This document shows, in pieces, positions 10,074 through 21,110 of a DNA stretch of 64,000 nt. The notes under the pieces are model-generated. The model was given only the letters and a program-made list of their open reading frames with translations, was not told the DNA's origin and made no database searches. The first letter of the stretch is position 1; every line of letters starts with the position of its first letter. Made by a program: the position numbers and the translations under genes. This DNA is from Flaccisagitta enflata (Eukaryota; Chaetognatha; Sagittoidea; Aphragmophora), in contig OZ231126.1 of assembly GCA_965153355.1 (NCBI GenBank), positions 78,058,001 through 78,122,000 on the forward strand, written 5' to 3'.

Positions 10074-10639
10074 TTTAGAATTCAAGCCAAAATCATTTTT
10101 AGACATCAGACTACCGGAATAATCTAGCTTTCAGGCGCTGCCCCCAGGAAGGCAATGATAGTGTTACAGAAACAGGTGTACTAAATCTCTGAAGTCTTGA
10201 CAGTAGGTGGAAGACTTGTAGCTGAACAAACCTCATACACGCGCAGCCTCATTACGTCGTAGAACATAAGGGGCGCGTTTCTTTTGACCTCAACAATCGC
10301 AATCAGTTCCGTTAATCGCGTTTACATCATGAACAAATATAATTAAATTTCATCCAGCCCACAAAAGAGTAAGTAAAGGAGTAAATGAGCCCATGAACAG
10401 AGCGAGTGAGCGAGTGAGGAGGCTAATGACCCGGTTAAGAGGGAAATATCATATCAATAAGTCTCGTTTGTGGTTTAACCTGCAAAGTTAAAGTTAGCGC
10501 GTTGATGGTCGATGTATTTTGAGTTGTTGATGGTGTGGAATGATGTCCAAAATGATGTCCTGAACGACTTCCTGTCCAGTGTTCACCGAAACACGATTAC
10601 TGATCTGGGATAGAGGGCATCCACTGAGACATGAAAGTA
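10074..10639. other. Unassigned sequence with GAGCGAGTGAGCGAGTGAG motif
   Basis: No gene recognised. A short GAGCGAGTGAGCGAGTGAG stretch near 10396-10420 and ATTACGTCGTAGAA near 10253 recur at 33640-33760 and 33400, so at least part is a dispersed repeat. Confidence 0.4.
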
Positions 10640-10783
10640 ATATCTCAGGATGTCTAGAATGCGCCCCCGTGTTTTGCTTGGGGCTACAGTCTTGATCTCA
10701 GTCCACTTTTTCACGGGACCCCTCCGAGCAGGGGATCGGGTACCGCTGACCATGTGCGAGCCTTGGATGACTATTGTCCGTCT
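10640..10783 (+). mobile_element. Foldback-family end fragment
   Basis: Contains GGGGATCGGGTACCGCTGAC and CATGTGCGAGCCTTGGATGA, the conserved outer tail seen at 600-635 and 30460-30497. The inner hairpin is degraded and the partner end is missing. Confidence 0.5.
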
Positions 10784-10789
10784 GACCCA

Positions 10790-10857
<68 letters not shown>
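10790..10857. repeat. CT microsatellite
   Basis: Pure (CT)n of about 32 units. A shorter CT run is at 11048-11072. The open frames on both strands across it are artefacts. Confidence 0.95.
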
Positions 10858-10859
<2 letters not shown>

Positions 10860-11419
10860 ACGTAATTATTCATTTCTGAACAAAAAATCGTGTAATACAA
10901 ACTCCCTTGTATATACCTTTTAGGAGCCAGATCACCTGTATTTATCTATTACGTAACTGAATAAGCTATTTTGGTACATTTGTCCTGCTCGAACAATTTG
11001 ACAATTGTTAATTTGTTAATCACGTAATGAGCAATTGTATCCAAACCAATCTCTCTCTCTCTCTCTCTCTCTTCTGTCAACTCTTAAAAGCCTGGTGGTC
11101 AGAATTGGATTATTGGCATTCAGATACTTAATCTTTGATCCTTTTAGAAAAATATCTTATATCTCCTTTTGTGTCCTTAAAGTAAGTGACAATGACGAAG
11201 TGACACGTAGAAAGAAATGCTTGAAGACTCTCATTCTCTCTCTCTGCATGTGTAGTACATAAAAATTTTCACTCCCCAATTTCTGCTTCGGTTCAAAACC
11301 GTCAAAATTGCGTTTAGAAAATGCGTTTTACGGATCTTTCCGATCTGTGAACACGTCGACATAGTATGCGAGTATTCTTGTTATAATGGAAGACAAAATC
11401 AAGCCTCACTTGCCTATTT

Positions 11420-11580
11420 TATGGCTACATGTACGCTACGCCTGGCAGAGTGCCAAAACTGACCAAACCTGGCCTTCGCCCTACGTTTTTTTTTTCCTTT
11501 GCAAAAATGCTGTCGAACGAGCCGTCGCGCGACTTTCAACTCGGTCTGGAACCATCTTTAAGGTGACCATGAAGCTGTCA
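11420..11580 (+). repeat. Uninserted copy of the repeat at 17490-17905
   Basis: CTGGCAGAGTGCCAAAACTG, TTTGCAAAAATGCTGTCGAA and CCGTCGCGCGACTTTCAA all recur on the opposite strand at 17490-17905. Here the T run at about 11487-11496 is intact; in the other copy it holds a Helentron-like element. Confidence 0.7.
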
Positions 11581-12039
11581 GGCTAAAAGTTAGATCGTCA
11601 AATCACCTTTGGTTCTAAGTTTGACACGGAGATCTATTACTTATTAAACCTACCAATGGTCAGACATGAATGGAAAATTTTGATCGTATGTATCACCTAA
11701 GAGTAAGATAGATGTCTGAGCAAAAAAAGCTGAAATTTTCATCTATACCAGTAGTCCAGTACAGACAGTATCTAAGTAATTTTGGGGCTAATATGGCTGA
11801 TTTGAGGTCTGTGAAGAGCTGAAGGCAAATTTTGGTCAACATACAATTGACAATTGACGTAAGATTCTGACTTTTGAGCACCAAACCCTTATAGTAGTAA
11901 GGGGTATCCAAAATTTTATATCATGTTGATTAGTAACAGGTCTCACAAAATTAGGCAGAAAGAGATGAAAACTCGTTCTGATAAGTGTTGATATTCAAGC
12001 GATCTATCTCCTGGTATATCGTCCCTGATTTTGGCCATG

Positions 12040-13580
12040 GTAATTAACAGTACTTTAACGCCGTTAATTAACACTATATAGGTACCATAAAATTAATTAA
12101 GAAAAATATTTGTCTATTTTTGAGAAATTCAATGAAAATAAGTGCTAAAAGCTGTTGTTAATTATCAGGTACCTATATGCTGTTAATTAACATGCTATTT
12201 TTGATGTTAATTAACACCCCATTTTATGCGTTAATTAACACAAAAAAAATATAGATTATTAACAAATTGTTAAAAATATACAATTTTTTTGTGTTAATTA
12301 ACAGGTGAAATGTGGTGTTAATTAACATCAAAAACAGTGTGTAAATTAACACAAAAAAAATATAGATTATTAACAATTTGATCAGGTACCTATATGCTGT
12401 TAATCAATATGCTGTTTTTTATATTAATTAACACCAGATTTCATGCGTTAATTAACACACAAAAAAATATAGATTATTAAAAAATTGATCAGGTACCTCT
12501 ATGCTGTTAATTAACATGCTGTTTTTGATGTTAATTAACACTACATTCCACCTGTTACTTAACACAAAAAAAAACTTAAATTATTAAGAAATTAATAAAG
12601 ATATACAATCTTTTGGTATTAATTAACGGGTGAAATGTGATGTTAAATAACATCAAAAACAGCCTGTTAATTAACACAGAAAAAATATAGATTATTATTA
12701 AATTGATTGGGTACATATATGCTGTTAATCAACATGCTGTTTTTGATGTTAATTAACACCAAATTTCATGCGTTAATTAACACCAAAAAAATATTGATGA
12801 TTAACAAATTGTTAAAGATATACAATTTTTTTGTATTAATTAATGGGTGAAATCTGGTGTTAATTAACAGCATAGAGTTACCTGATCAATTTGTTAATAA
12901 TCTATAATTTTTCTGTGTTAATTAACACACTGTTTTTGATGTTAATTAACACCACATTTCATGCGTTAATCAACACAAAAAGAATATGGATTAAAAACAA
13001 ATTGTTGAAAATATACAATGTTTTAGGGTTAATTTAAGAGTGAAATATGGTGTTAATTATCATCAAAAACAGTGTGTTAATTAACACAGAAAAAATATAG
13101 ATTATTAACAAATTGATCAGGTAACTCTATGCTGTTAATTAACACCACATTTCACCCGTTAATTGATACAAAAAAATTGTATATCTTTAACAATTTGTTA
13201 ATCATCAATATTTTTTTGGTGTTAATTAACGCATGAAATTTGGTGTTAATTAACATCAAAAACAGCATGTTGATTAACAGCATATAGGTACCTGATCAAT
13301 TTGTTAATAATCTATATTTTTTCTGTGTTAATTAACAGGCTGTTTTTGATGTTAATTAACACCACATTTCACCCGTTAATTAACACCAAAAAATTGTATG
13401 TCTTTATTAATTTGTTAATAATCTATGTTTTTTTGTGTTAATTAACGGATGAAATGTGGTGTTAATTACCATCAAAAACAGCATGTTAATTAACAGCATA
13501 GAGGTATCTGATTAATTTTTTGATAATCTATATCTTTTTGAGTGTTAATTAACGCATGAATTCTGGTGTAAATTAATATA
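12040..13580. repeat. GTTAATTAAC-rich tandem array, part 1
   Basis: Units of roughly 100-130 bp contain several GTTAATTAAC palindromes joined by CATCAAAAACAG, ACCACATTTCA, CAAATTGTTAAAGATATACA and GGTACCTATATGCTG. Units left of about 12870 run mostly in one orientation and those to the right in the other, so the array is itself an inverted repeat. No coding capacity. Confidence 0.85.
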
Positions 13581-13581
13581 A

Positions 13582-14975
13582 ATAGTCGCAAAAGCGTTAG
13601 ATGGTCAGCGGTACCCATTGCCCCTTTGTCTGTTTATGTGAGTGTGATGGTGAGAGGGGCAGCGGCCCCGAAGGGGCCGATGACCTATGCTCAGTAATTG
13701 TGGAAGCTTGAGGCTGGAATTTGAGCCTTGCTGCATGGATTTGAGCTTTGAATCCGTTATTTGAGACTAAAAAAAGCAAAAAATTGCAACAATCATTTTA
13801 GTAACTGCTCACTGAAAATTTTAAATTTGCATAAAAGATCCAAATATCATTGAAATAAGAATATAGCGCCCTCTGTTTATGTTTTAGTAATCGAGCTATG
13901 TTCTTGCTTTGTTGATATTTCGATTTTCTATGCATATTTAAAATTTTCAATGAGCCATGGCCCATTGACAAGATAAGTTTTTTGAGCCTCTAGGCTGGAT
14001 TTTGGGCCTTGAGGCCTATTTTTGAGCTTTGAGGTTTGAATTAGGGTTTGTAGGCTGGAATTTGAGTAGAGAAGTGGAAATAGAGGCTCAATGGCTGGAT
14101 TTTGAGCCTCAAATGTGGATTCTGGGCTCAAATTTCATCCTCAAAGCTCAAATTCCATCCTCGAGGCCCAGAAAGATGTATGGAATTTGAGCCTTGAGAC
14201 TACATTTTGGGCTTCGAAGCTGGAATTTGAGCTTTGAGGATGAAATTTGAGACTCGAGGCTAAATTTGAGCTTAGAGGCTGGGTTATGAGCCTTAATGAT
14301 AAAACTTGAGCCTCGGTGATGGATTTTGAGTCTCAAGGCTGAATTTTGGGCTTTGAGGCCTACTTTTCAGCTTTGAGGCTGGGTTTTAACCTGTGAGGCC
14401 GGAATTAGGGCTTGGAGACTGGAATTTGAGTTAGGAAGTTGGAATTGAGGCTACATGGCAGGATTTTGAGCCTCAAGTGTTGATTCAATTCAGGGCTTTG
14501 AGGCTCAATCCTGAGCCTTGAGGCTGGATTTCAGGCTTTGAGGCTGGAATTTGAGGCTTGAAGCTGGAATTTGAGCCTTACAGTTGGAATTTAAGGCTCG
14601 AGGCTTGATTTTTGGCTTAAAGGCTAGATTTGAGGATCAAGGGGGTGGACAGAGAAGGAGGAGAAGTGGAGAGGCTGGAGAGGCTGGATTCTGGGGTTTG
14701 AGGCTTAAATTCAAGCCTTGAGGCTCAAATTCAAGCTTTGAGGCTGAAATTTGAGCCTTAGAGCTGGAATTTGAGCCTCAAGGTTTGAATTTGAGCCTCA
14801 AGGCTTGAATTTGAGCCTCAAAGCTGATGATTGAGTGTCGAGGCTAGATTTTGGGCTCTAAGGCTGATCGAGGGGGTGGACGGAGAAGAAGGAGGAGGAG
14901 AAGAAGAAGGAGGAGAAATTTCTCCTATGTGTGAAGGCATAGGTCATCGGCCCCTTCGGGGCCGCTGCCCAAAAA
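13582..14975. mobile_element. 1.39-kb foldback element inserted in the GTTAATTAAC array
   Basis: The left end has AGTCGCAAAAGCGTTAGATG, GGTCAGCGGTACCCATTGCC and AGCGGCCCCGAAGGGGCCGA. The right end has the inverse, CGGCCCCTTCGGGGCCGCTG, then CCCAAAAA. The core is dozens of ~20-bp units of the type GAGGCTGGAATTTGAGCCTT. The array resumes in the same repeat unit directly after it, so the insertion is younger than the array. Confidence 0.75.
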
Positions 14976-15440
14976 CAGCATGTTGATTAACAGCATATAA
15001 GTACCTGATCAGATTGTTAATAATCTATATTTTTTTGAGTTAATTAACACACTACTTTTAATGTTAATTAACACCACATTTCACTCGTTAATTAACACCA
15101 AAAAATTGTATATTCTTAACAATTTGTTAATAATCTATATTTTTTTTGTGTTAATTAACGCATAAAATGGGGTGTTAATTAACATCAAAAATAGCATGTT
15201 AATTATCAGCATATAGGTACCTGATAATTAACAACATTTTTTAGCACTTATTTTTATTGAAATTCTAAAAAAGAAAAAAAAATTTCTTAGTTAATTTCAT
15301 GGTACCTATATACCGTTAATTAACAACTGTTTTTTAAGTGTTAATTAACAGCATAAAAACTACCGTTAATTAATGATACTTTTTTGCCTTTTATTAACAA
15401 TTTTGTTAATTAGAGGCGTTAATGTGCCGTTAATTAACGC
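14976..15440. repeat. GTTAATTAAC-rich tandem array, part 2
   Basis: Continues the array after the foldback insertion, with the same connecting words (AGGTACCTGAT, ACCACATTTCA). It ends in a block with GTTAATTAACGCAGGG at about 15430. Confidence 0.8.
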
Positions 15441-15483
15441 AGGGTAAATCGCTCACGATATATCTCTCTATATCACCAATTTA

Positions 15484-16069
15484 CAGGGTCATCCACCTGA
15501 GTTGTCGGATTCTGTTAAGCTTTTACTCTCAGATGCCAAGAGACATGGATTTGAAATTGATCACGTCCTAAAGAGTATAGATTGACATTTTTTGTATGAA
15601 AATTTCAGCTATTTTGGTCAAGTAGTTTGTCTTTTACGTCAATTTGAAGTAACACAAGTATTTTACCATTTTACAGATTGTCCATCAGAAATTCAGAATT
15701 CTGCTTGCATTCATGTTCATTTTTTTTTACTATTCACGCCATAGAGAGAAAATTAATCTCAAATAGAGATAAACCCACAAACATATTGAAATACTTTAAT
15801 ATCATCACTGATTCAAGCCTGTTTTAGATTCAAAAATTTATTGGGGTGTTAACTTGCACAATTTTTTTAAAAAATCTGCTCAGTCTTGATTTAAAAGCTT
15901 TACGTTAAAATCCATGTAAAAGACAAATTACTTAACCAAAATGGCTGAAATTTTTATACAAAAAATGTCAATCTATACTCTTTAAGACTTGATCAATTTA
16001 AAATCCATATCTCTTGGCATCAAAGAGTAAAAGCTTAACAGAATCCGACAACTCAGGTGGATGACCCTG
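15484..16069. mobile_element. 586-bp foldback MITE, CAGGGTCATCCACC ends, TA target
   Basis: CAGGGTCATCCACCTGAGTT at the left is inverted at the right (AACTCAGGTGGATGACCCTG). The arms are about 160 bp with moderate divergence around a 270-bp loop. TA lies directly outside both ends, as expected for Tc1/mariner-type mobilisation. No coding sequence. Confidence 0.75.
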
Positions 16070-16575
16070 TATGTTCATTTTATCAACATATTGCAAGAAA
16101 TTCCATAAGATATAGGAAGGTATCTCCTAAATAACGTAATTATGCAAATTAGTGAAAGGCAACAAAATTTGAGATAGACACTCCCTTCTTATTGATGGTG
16201 CTCGACTTCACCTTTCTTTCCTCATCTGCTGTCACCTTACGGGGCCTTCTTTCTGCGTGACTGACTCTCCAGCATCAACAGAACTACATTTCACAAAAAA
16301 TGGCGATTTTTAGCATCCCATCCTCATAAAATGAGGGGCAGTATACGTTTCCCCCTTTAAAACTATTTTTCTGTAGAAATAAGCAACAATCAGACGTCTC
16401 ACTTTTGCCAAATGCCCTTCACCTCGCCCTTCATGCAGGAGAGTCAGCGTCATTTTCTTTTCTAAATCAAAATACTAGGTGTTAGCTATCTCCATGTCAA
16501 ATTTCATCATGCAGAGGGCATTGTTACTATCTATATTGATCATTTTACTTTTCCGCCTAATTATGTGAGACCTGT

Positions 16576-17199
16576 TATTTCTAATGGGGAATCCCTCTAA
16601 AAACTATTTGATATAGTAATTGTAAAAAGAAAAAAGAGCCAGGATCAATTCATGTTCAAATATGACAGTTACTGCGAAGAAAATATCATTCGCATCTCAG
16701 TCTTTTTTTCTGCAGTTCTAAACAGAAGCTTCATGAGTTATCTCCTCATAAAGACAGGATGTTTAGAGTAACTTTGCTAGGGAGAAAATTGTCAACCAAA
16801 AAAGTTTGAAACAGTATCTCCCCTAAAAACATATACTGAAAACTCAAGGTAACCTCGATTATAAATTCCTGTTCCTCAAATTCAAAAATGAATTTGTTTC
16901 AACATTCATGTGGTTTTTATGTGTGGAATTTTCCCAGAATCTTTCCTGCTGAAAGCCCCCGTGCTCTCAAGTAGCAGGTTTTTATGTGTCTTAATGTCAT
17001 AATGTCTTAATTATAAAAAAAAAAAAGCAATTAAATTGAAATAAAGCTGAAGCTCAACTAGGGAAAAAACGCAAAAGTAACTACAGGATTAGAGCACTCT
17101 GACATAGCTCAAGTTTAAGGACGGTAACGTTCAAACATGAAAACAAAAATGATAGAAAATTAAAAGAATGGAGCACCAGGTAATCTGTAACGTAAAACA
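16576..17199. other. AT-rich sequence without recognised features
   Basis: No gene, array or terminal repeat seen. Open frames are short and start arbitrarily. Confidence 0.5.
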
Positions 17200-17470
17200 G
17201 TGAGATTAAACCCTGAGGTTGCTGTAATCGCTCGGGTTTTGCTCAGGGTTGCTTGGGGTTGCTCGGGGTTTGCACAGGGTTGATGCTATTATTTGTCATT
17301 GTTTCTAACAATGCAACCCTGAGCAACCCCAAGAAAACCCCAAGCAAACCCCGAGCAAACCCCGAGCTTGGGTTGCTTGGGGTTTGCTTGGGGTTGATGC
17401 TAATATTTGTCATTATTTCTAACAATGCAACCCCAAGCTACCCCTAGCAACCCCCGGGGTTTAATCTCAC
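17200..17470. mobile_element. 271-bp foldback MITE with G-rich arms
   Basis: GTGAGATTAAACCC at 17200 is answered by GGGTTTAATCTCAC ending 17470. The arms contain GGGGTTGCT/GGGGTTTGC units and their complements, and the sequence between them repeats (ATTTGTCATTRTTTCTAACA twice). TAATCTG/CAGATTA just outside may extend the inverted repeat. The G runs spaced by 5-7 nt could form quadruplexes. Confidence 0.65.
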
Positions 17471-17489
17471 CTCAGATTACGGGGTGTGG

Positions 17490-17905
17490 AGACTTCCTCT
17501 CAAACTTCGATTGTCCCTGACCGATTTGAAAGTCGCGCGACGGTTCGTTGGACAGCATTTTTGCAAAGGAAAAATAACAAGCCCGACCGGGCAACGATGC
17601 GTCCGGGCTGTGTCTCAGCGTGTATTGATCATATGACGTATGTACGGAGAGACAGATGGACGAACAGACGGGTGAAAAGACTCTCAAAACATGTTGGTTG
17701 ATCATTTGTTTCAGTGTAGGATCTCACCGTGGCCATAAACAGCCGAGAAACGCGGTTTTTGCACAGGCGTGACGGACGGACGGACCGACCGACGGACGGA
17801 CAGACCCTCTTATAGAGATGCGTTCCTGACGGACGCATCTAAAAACGTCGAGCAAAGGCCAGTTTTGGCCATTTTTGGCACTCTGGCAGGCGTAATGTAC
17901 GCCTG
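17490..17905 (-). repeat. Inverted copy of 11420-11580 carrying an insertion
   Basis: Matches 11420-11580 on the opposite strand on both sides of 17578-17840, showing that the element there was inserted into a pre-existing repeat. Confidence 0.7.
17578..17840 (-). mobile_element. Helentron-like element, code AGATGCGTCC
   Basis: Read on the minus strand: AGATGCGTCCGTCAGGAACG (5' hairpin with CGCATCT), TCTATAAGAGGG, a GTCC tract, then GGACGCATC as the inverted code. The 3' stem-loop GCCCG-gt-CGGGC is followed by TTG. The 3' stem differs from the GGCCG type yet stays paired. An empty site exists at 11487-11496. Confidence 0.75.
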
Positions 17906-17927
17906 AGGTACATCAACGCGGCAAAGA

Positions 17928-18180
17928 ATGACAGAGAGACAGACAGACAGAGAGACAGACAGAGACAGAGAGAGAGAGACACAGACCGACAGAGAGAGAC
18001 ATAAGGATGGACAAACAGACAGAGACAGACAGACAGACAGACAGACACAGACACAGACAGTCATGCATAGGCAGAGACAGACAGACCATGAAACAGACAC
18101 TGACAGACAGACAGGCTGACAGACAAACAGCCTGACAGAAAGACAGACAGAGGCAGACACAGTTACTCACAGCCAGTCAT
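17928..18180. repeat. AGAC-rich microsatellite
   Basis: (AGAC)n and AGAGAC mixtures with AGACAGAC runs. The Cys-Leu-Ser open frames on the minus strand are translations of the repeat. Up to 18360 the sequence decays into degenerate GACAGA units. Confidence 0.9.
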
Positions 18181-18510
18181 CCGGACTGAACGACAGACAG
18201 AATAAAAGAAAATTCCGCGGTGTTACATCGACTGACAAACAGAAATACAGATCGACAGAAATATAGTCGGACCGGCAGACTGACACACAGACAGATAGAC
18301 ACGTAACTTAAGCCGAATTAAGAGACTGGCAGTCTGACAGATATATACTGATTCGAGAGAGATTTTAAGAAACGTCAAGAAATGTCAAGATATGGTTGTC
18401 ATGGTAGTTCCTGCAACTGCAAGACCGGTATCATGTTTTCATGGTTGGCCAGTCAAGAGCAATTTCTGCCATGACCGAGATTTAGAGGGGTCTGTTGGGG
18501 GGTGGAGGTA

Positions 18511-18573
18511 GGGTTATTGTTGTTGTTGTAGTTGTTGTTGCTGTCGCTGTTGCTGTTGTCGTTGTCGTTGTCG

Positions 18574-18647
<74 letters not shown>

Positions 18648-18648
18648 A
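18511..18648. repeat. TTG trinucleotide microsatellite
   Basis: (GTT)n of about 40 units with GTC variants at the left end. It yields an apparent poly-Leu frame. Confidence 0.95.
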
Positions 18649-18733
18649 TTTCCTGATCTTGTTTCTTATTGTTGTACCGTTGTTAGTCTTTTGCATCCAA
18701 ACCCCAAAAATATTCCATCGCCAATCGCTTTTT

Positions 18734-18872
18734 AGTCGCGGACACGTGAATATACACCTTGCCGTGTCGGTCAGTCGGTGCGTCCATCCGTTACATTTTC
18801 AATCGCGTGCGGTTTTCGTATTAATGCCCTTGCCCAACCGTCTGCGACTGGATTGCCGTGAATACGGCCTTG
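18734..18872 (+). mobile_element. Helentron-like element, code AGTCGCGGAC (139 bp)
   Basis: AGTCGCGGACACGTGAATAT at the 5' end; the distal hairpin arm is mutated. CCGTCTGCGACTGGATTGCC near the 3' end is the inverted code with one change, and the end is CGGCCTTG before TTTT. An older, partly decayed copy. Confidence 0.65.
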
Positions 18873-19009
18873 TTTTCGAGTGAGACTTGTCTGGTTATTT
18901 CTGATCAACATTATTAACTTCTTGGTCCTTTCACCACCACATCCTCTTTTGGCTCAAATTATTGATAAAGGAGGGGTAACAATACCGTCCCACTTTCCGG
19001 ACAAGACAA

Positions 19010-19620
19010 GAGACAAAGAGACAAAGAGATAAAGAGATAAAGAGACAGAGAGACAGAGAGACAGAGCGACAGAGCGACAGAGAGACAGAGAGACAAAGAG
19101 ACAAAGAGACAAAGAGACAAAGATGCAAAGAGACAAAGAGGCAGAGAGACAAAGAGACAAAGAGACAAAGAGACAAAGAGTCAGAGAGACAAAGAGACAG
19201 AGAGATAGAGAGACAGAGAGACAAAGAGACAGAGAGACAAAGAGACAGAGAGACAAATAGATTGGGAGACAAAGAGATAAAGAGACAGAGAGACAAAGAG
19301 ACATAGAGACAAAGAGACAGGGAGACCAGGAGAAAAAGAGACAGAGAGACAAAGAGACAAAGAACAAAGAGATAAAGAGACAAACAGACGAAGAGAGAAA
19401 AAGACAGAGAGACAGAGAGACAGAGAGACAGAGAGACAGAGAGACAGAAAGACATAGAGACAGAAATACAGAGACAGAGAGACAGAGAATCAGAGGGACA
19501 ACGAGACAAAGAGAGAAAGAGAGAAAAAGAGAGAGAGACAGAGAGACACAGACCGGGAGACAGAAAGACATGAAGACAGAAAGAAAAAGAGGCAGAGAGA
19601 CAGAGAGAGGGAGACAAAGA
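19010..19620. repeat. GAGACAAA/GAGACAGA minisatellite
   Basis: About 600 bp of 8-bp units (AGAGACAA, AGAGACAG) with local variants. Long Ser-Leu-Cys frames on the minus strand (over 220 codons in two frames) come from the repeat, because 8-bp units leave several frames open at once. Confidence 0.95.
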
Positions 19621-19713
19621 GAATGCATTTGTACTTATTCCCTGATGAATCTTTACGCGAGAAGATGAATGTCAGACTGTCCAATAAAATGGGCCGACGC
19701 GCGCGCTTTCGAG

Positions 19714-19715
<2 letters not shown>

Positions 19716-19780
<65 letters not shown>
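19716..19780. repeat. CT microsatellite
   Basis: Pure (CT)n of about 32 units. A GGT run lies at 19873-19900. Confidence 0.95.
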
Positions 19781-19784
<4 letters not shown>

Positions 19785-20101
19785 CTTTCATTTCTTCCAG
19801 TTTGTTTAGCTGGTAAAGTGGAAAAAGCGAGATGGTGATTGCTGGTGATGGTTGCGGCGGCTAGGTGATGGTAGTGGTGGTGGTGGTGGTGGTGGTGGTG
19901 CCGTTAGATCCATAAAATCTGAATTCATTTCGATTGAAAGACCCTATTCTTGTGATGATTATTATGCAATGTTTTCAGGTGAACAAAAATTTTAGTAAAT
20001 ATTAAAAATTTTGAATCATTTTATACGTGTAAAAAGTGCTACATGATCAGTTAACTGAACAAGTAAATCTTCATTGATCAAACAAGAAAATCATAAAACA
20101 C

Positions 20102-20397
20102 TTTTTTATAACTGATATCATACATATTTAGAACTCAGCCTTGGTTCTCTTAGATTTTTTGCTGTTTTGAGGCTCAATGTCTTCTAAATTGCTCCTATTT
20201 TTTTTCAGAAAAGCTATAAATTCTTTTGAAAAATTTGAATAATTGTACTTTATTTCATTACAATTCTCAAAATTATTACTTCAAAAATTTACAAAACTGA
20301 ATCTGAGCATGGGCATTCTCTTATTTTGTTCTTGATATTTTGGCAAATATCAGGTTTATGTCTCTTTTAAAAAATTCTCTTATAAAGAAAGTGTAAA
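20102..20397 (-). mobile_element. AGAGACA-family element, diverged copy
   Basis: Shares AACTCAGCCTTGGTTCTCTT, TTTGAGGCTCAATGTC, GGGCATTCTCTTATTTTGTT and TTGGCAAATATCAGG with the copies at 43785, 51079 and 57153. The ends are degraded (CTTTTTTATAA ... GTCTCTTTTAAAAAA). Confidence 0.6.
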
Positions 20398-20657
20398 ATT
20401 GATATTTGATATTGAGTAAAAGAATTGGCTGTTGCTCGTTATGTGTCATACGTTCTCTCTAATCCCGCGACCGGCAATACATTTCTTTACGAAATCAGCA
20501 TTAACCTAAAGAATAATCTGATTTTAGATAAGACCTTGCATCTCTGATTGTCGGTTCCAAGGGAAGTAGGTTGGTCATTCCGCAAACGCGAAAGTTTTCT
20601 CTTCATTACTCCTAGCTCTGTTTATCTCAACGTCAACCTCTTTTAACTGTTCAAAAG

Positions 20658-20692
20658 GACGCATCTACTGGTCATCTTTCGGCCTCGTTAAC
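20658..20692 (+). mobile_element. Possible orphan 3' end of a Helentron-like element
   Basis: AGGACGCATCTACTGGTCAT followed by CGGCCTCG and TT resembles the AGATGCGTCC subfamily 3' end at 31633-31665. No matching 5' end was found. Confidence 0.3.
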
Positions 20693-20699
20693 GAGGGGA

Positions 20700-21110
20700 G
20701 GGTCGAAATAAAGTGGCGTAGCATGATATTGAATGTCGTGGTATAGCGTGTCATGGAAGGACATAGCGTTGCGTAGCATGGAAGTACGTGGCGTAGCGTG
20801 CCATGGAGTGACGTGGCGTAGCATGATATTGAATGTCGTGGAATAGTGTGGCGTGGAAGGGCGTGGCGTAGCGTGAAATGAAACATCATGGCATAGCGTG
20901 ATATTGAATGTCTTAGAGTAGCGTAGCATAGCGTGGAAGGAGTGACGTGGCGTAGCGTGGCGTGGCATGGCATGGCGTGGCGTAGCTGGGCATGGCGTGG
21001 CGTAGCATGGCATGGCGTAGCATGGCGTGGCGTAGCGCGGGACGGAGTGACGTGGCGTAGCATGGCGTAGCGTGGCGTAGCATGGCATGGTGGATGGGTG
21101 GTGTGGCGAG
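20700..21110. repeat. Array of 5/10-bp units (GGCGTAGCAT, GGCGTGGCAT)
   Basis: The sequence is built from 5-mers such as GCGTA, GCGTG and GCATG arranged mostly in 10-bp pairs. It is denser and more regular to the right of 20930. Apparent His/Ala/Thr/Pro-rich frames on the minus strand come from the array. Confidence 0.9.

Larger units (their letters stand above)
11936..16575. mobile_element. Possible 4.6-kb TA-flanked element with ACAGGTCTCACA ends
   Basis: ACAGGTCTCACA at 11936 is inverted at the right end (TGTGAGACCTGT, ending 16575). Similarity extends to about 26 bp with three mismatches, and both sides are bordered by TA. The interior is a GTTAATTAAC array with a foldback element and a smaller TA-flanked MITE inserted; no transposase is present. 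The alternative is two solo ends around an unrelated array. Confidence 0.45.

Noticed and set aside
11386-11586. 66-codon frame that partly recurs inverted near 17490-17701
   Set aside because: The recurrence is at DNA level within a non-coding repeat; the frames are not conserved between the copies.
12040-15440. GTTAATTAAC array as a replication origin or HNF1 enhancer
   Set aside because: The HNF1 consensus has two extra central positions, and nothing else supports an origin; kept only as a repeat with a possible binding-site titration role.
18931-19628. Two overlapping 220-codon Ser/Leu/Cys-rich frames on the minus strand
   Set aside because: They arise from an 8-bp GAGACAAA minisatellite; several frames are open at once and no non-repeat sequence is included.
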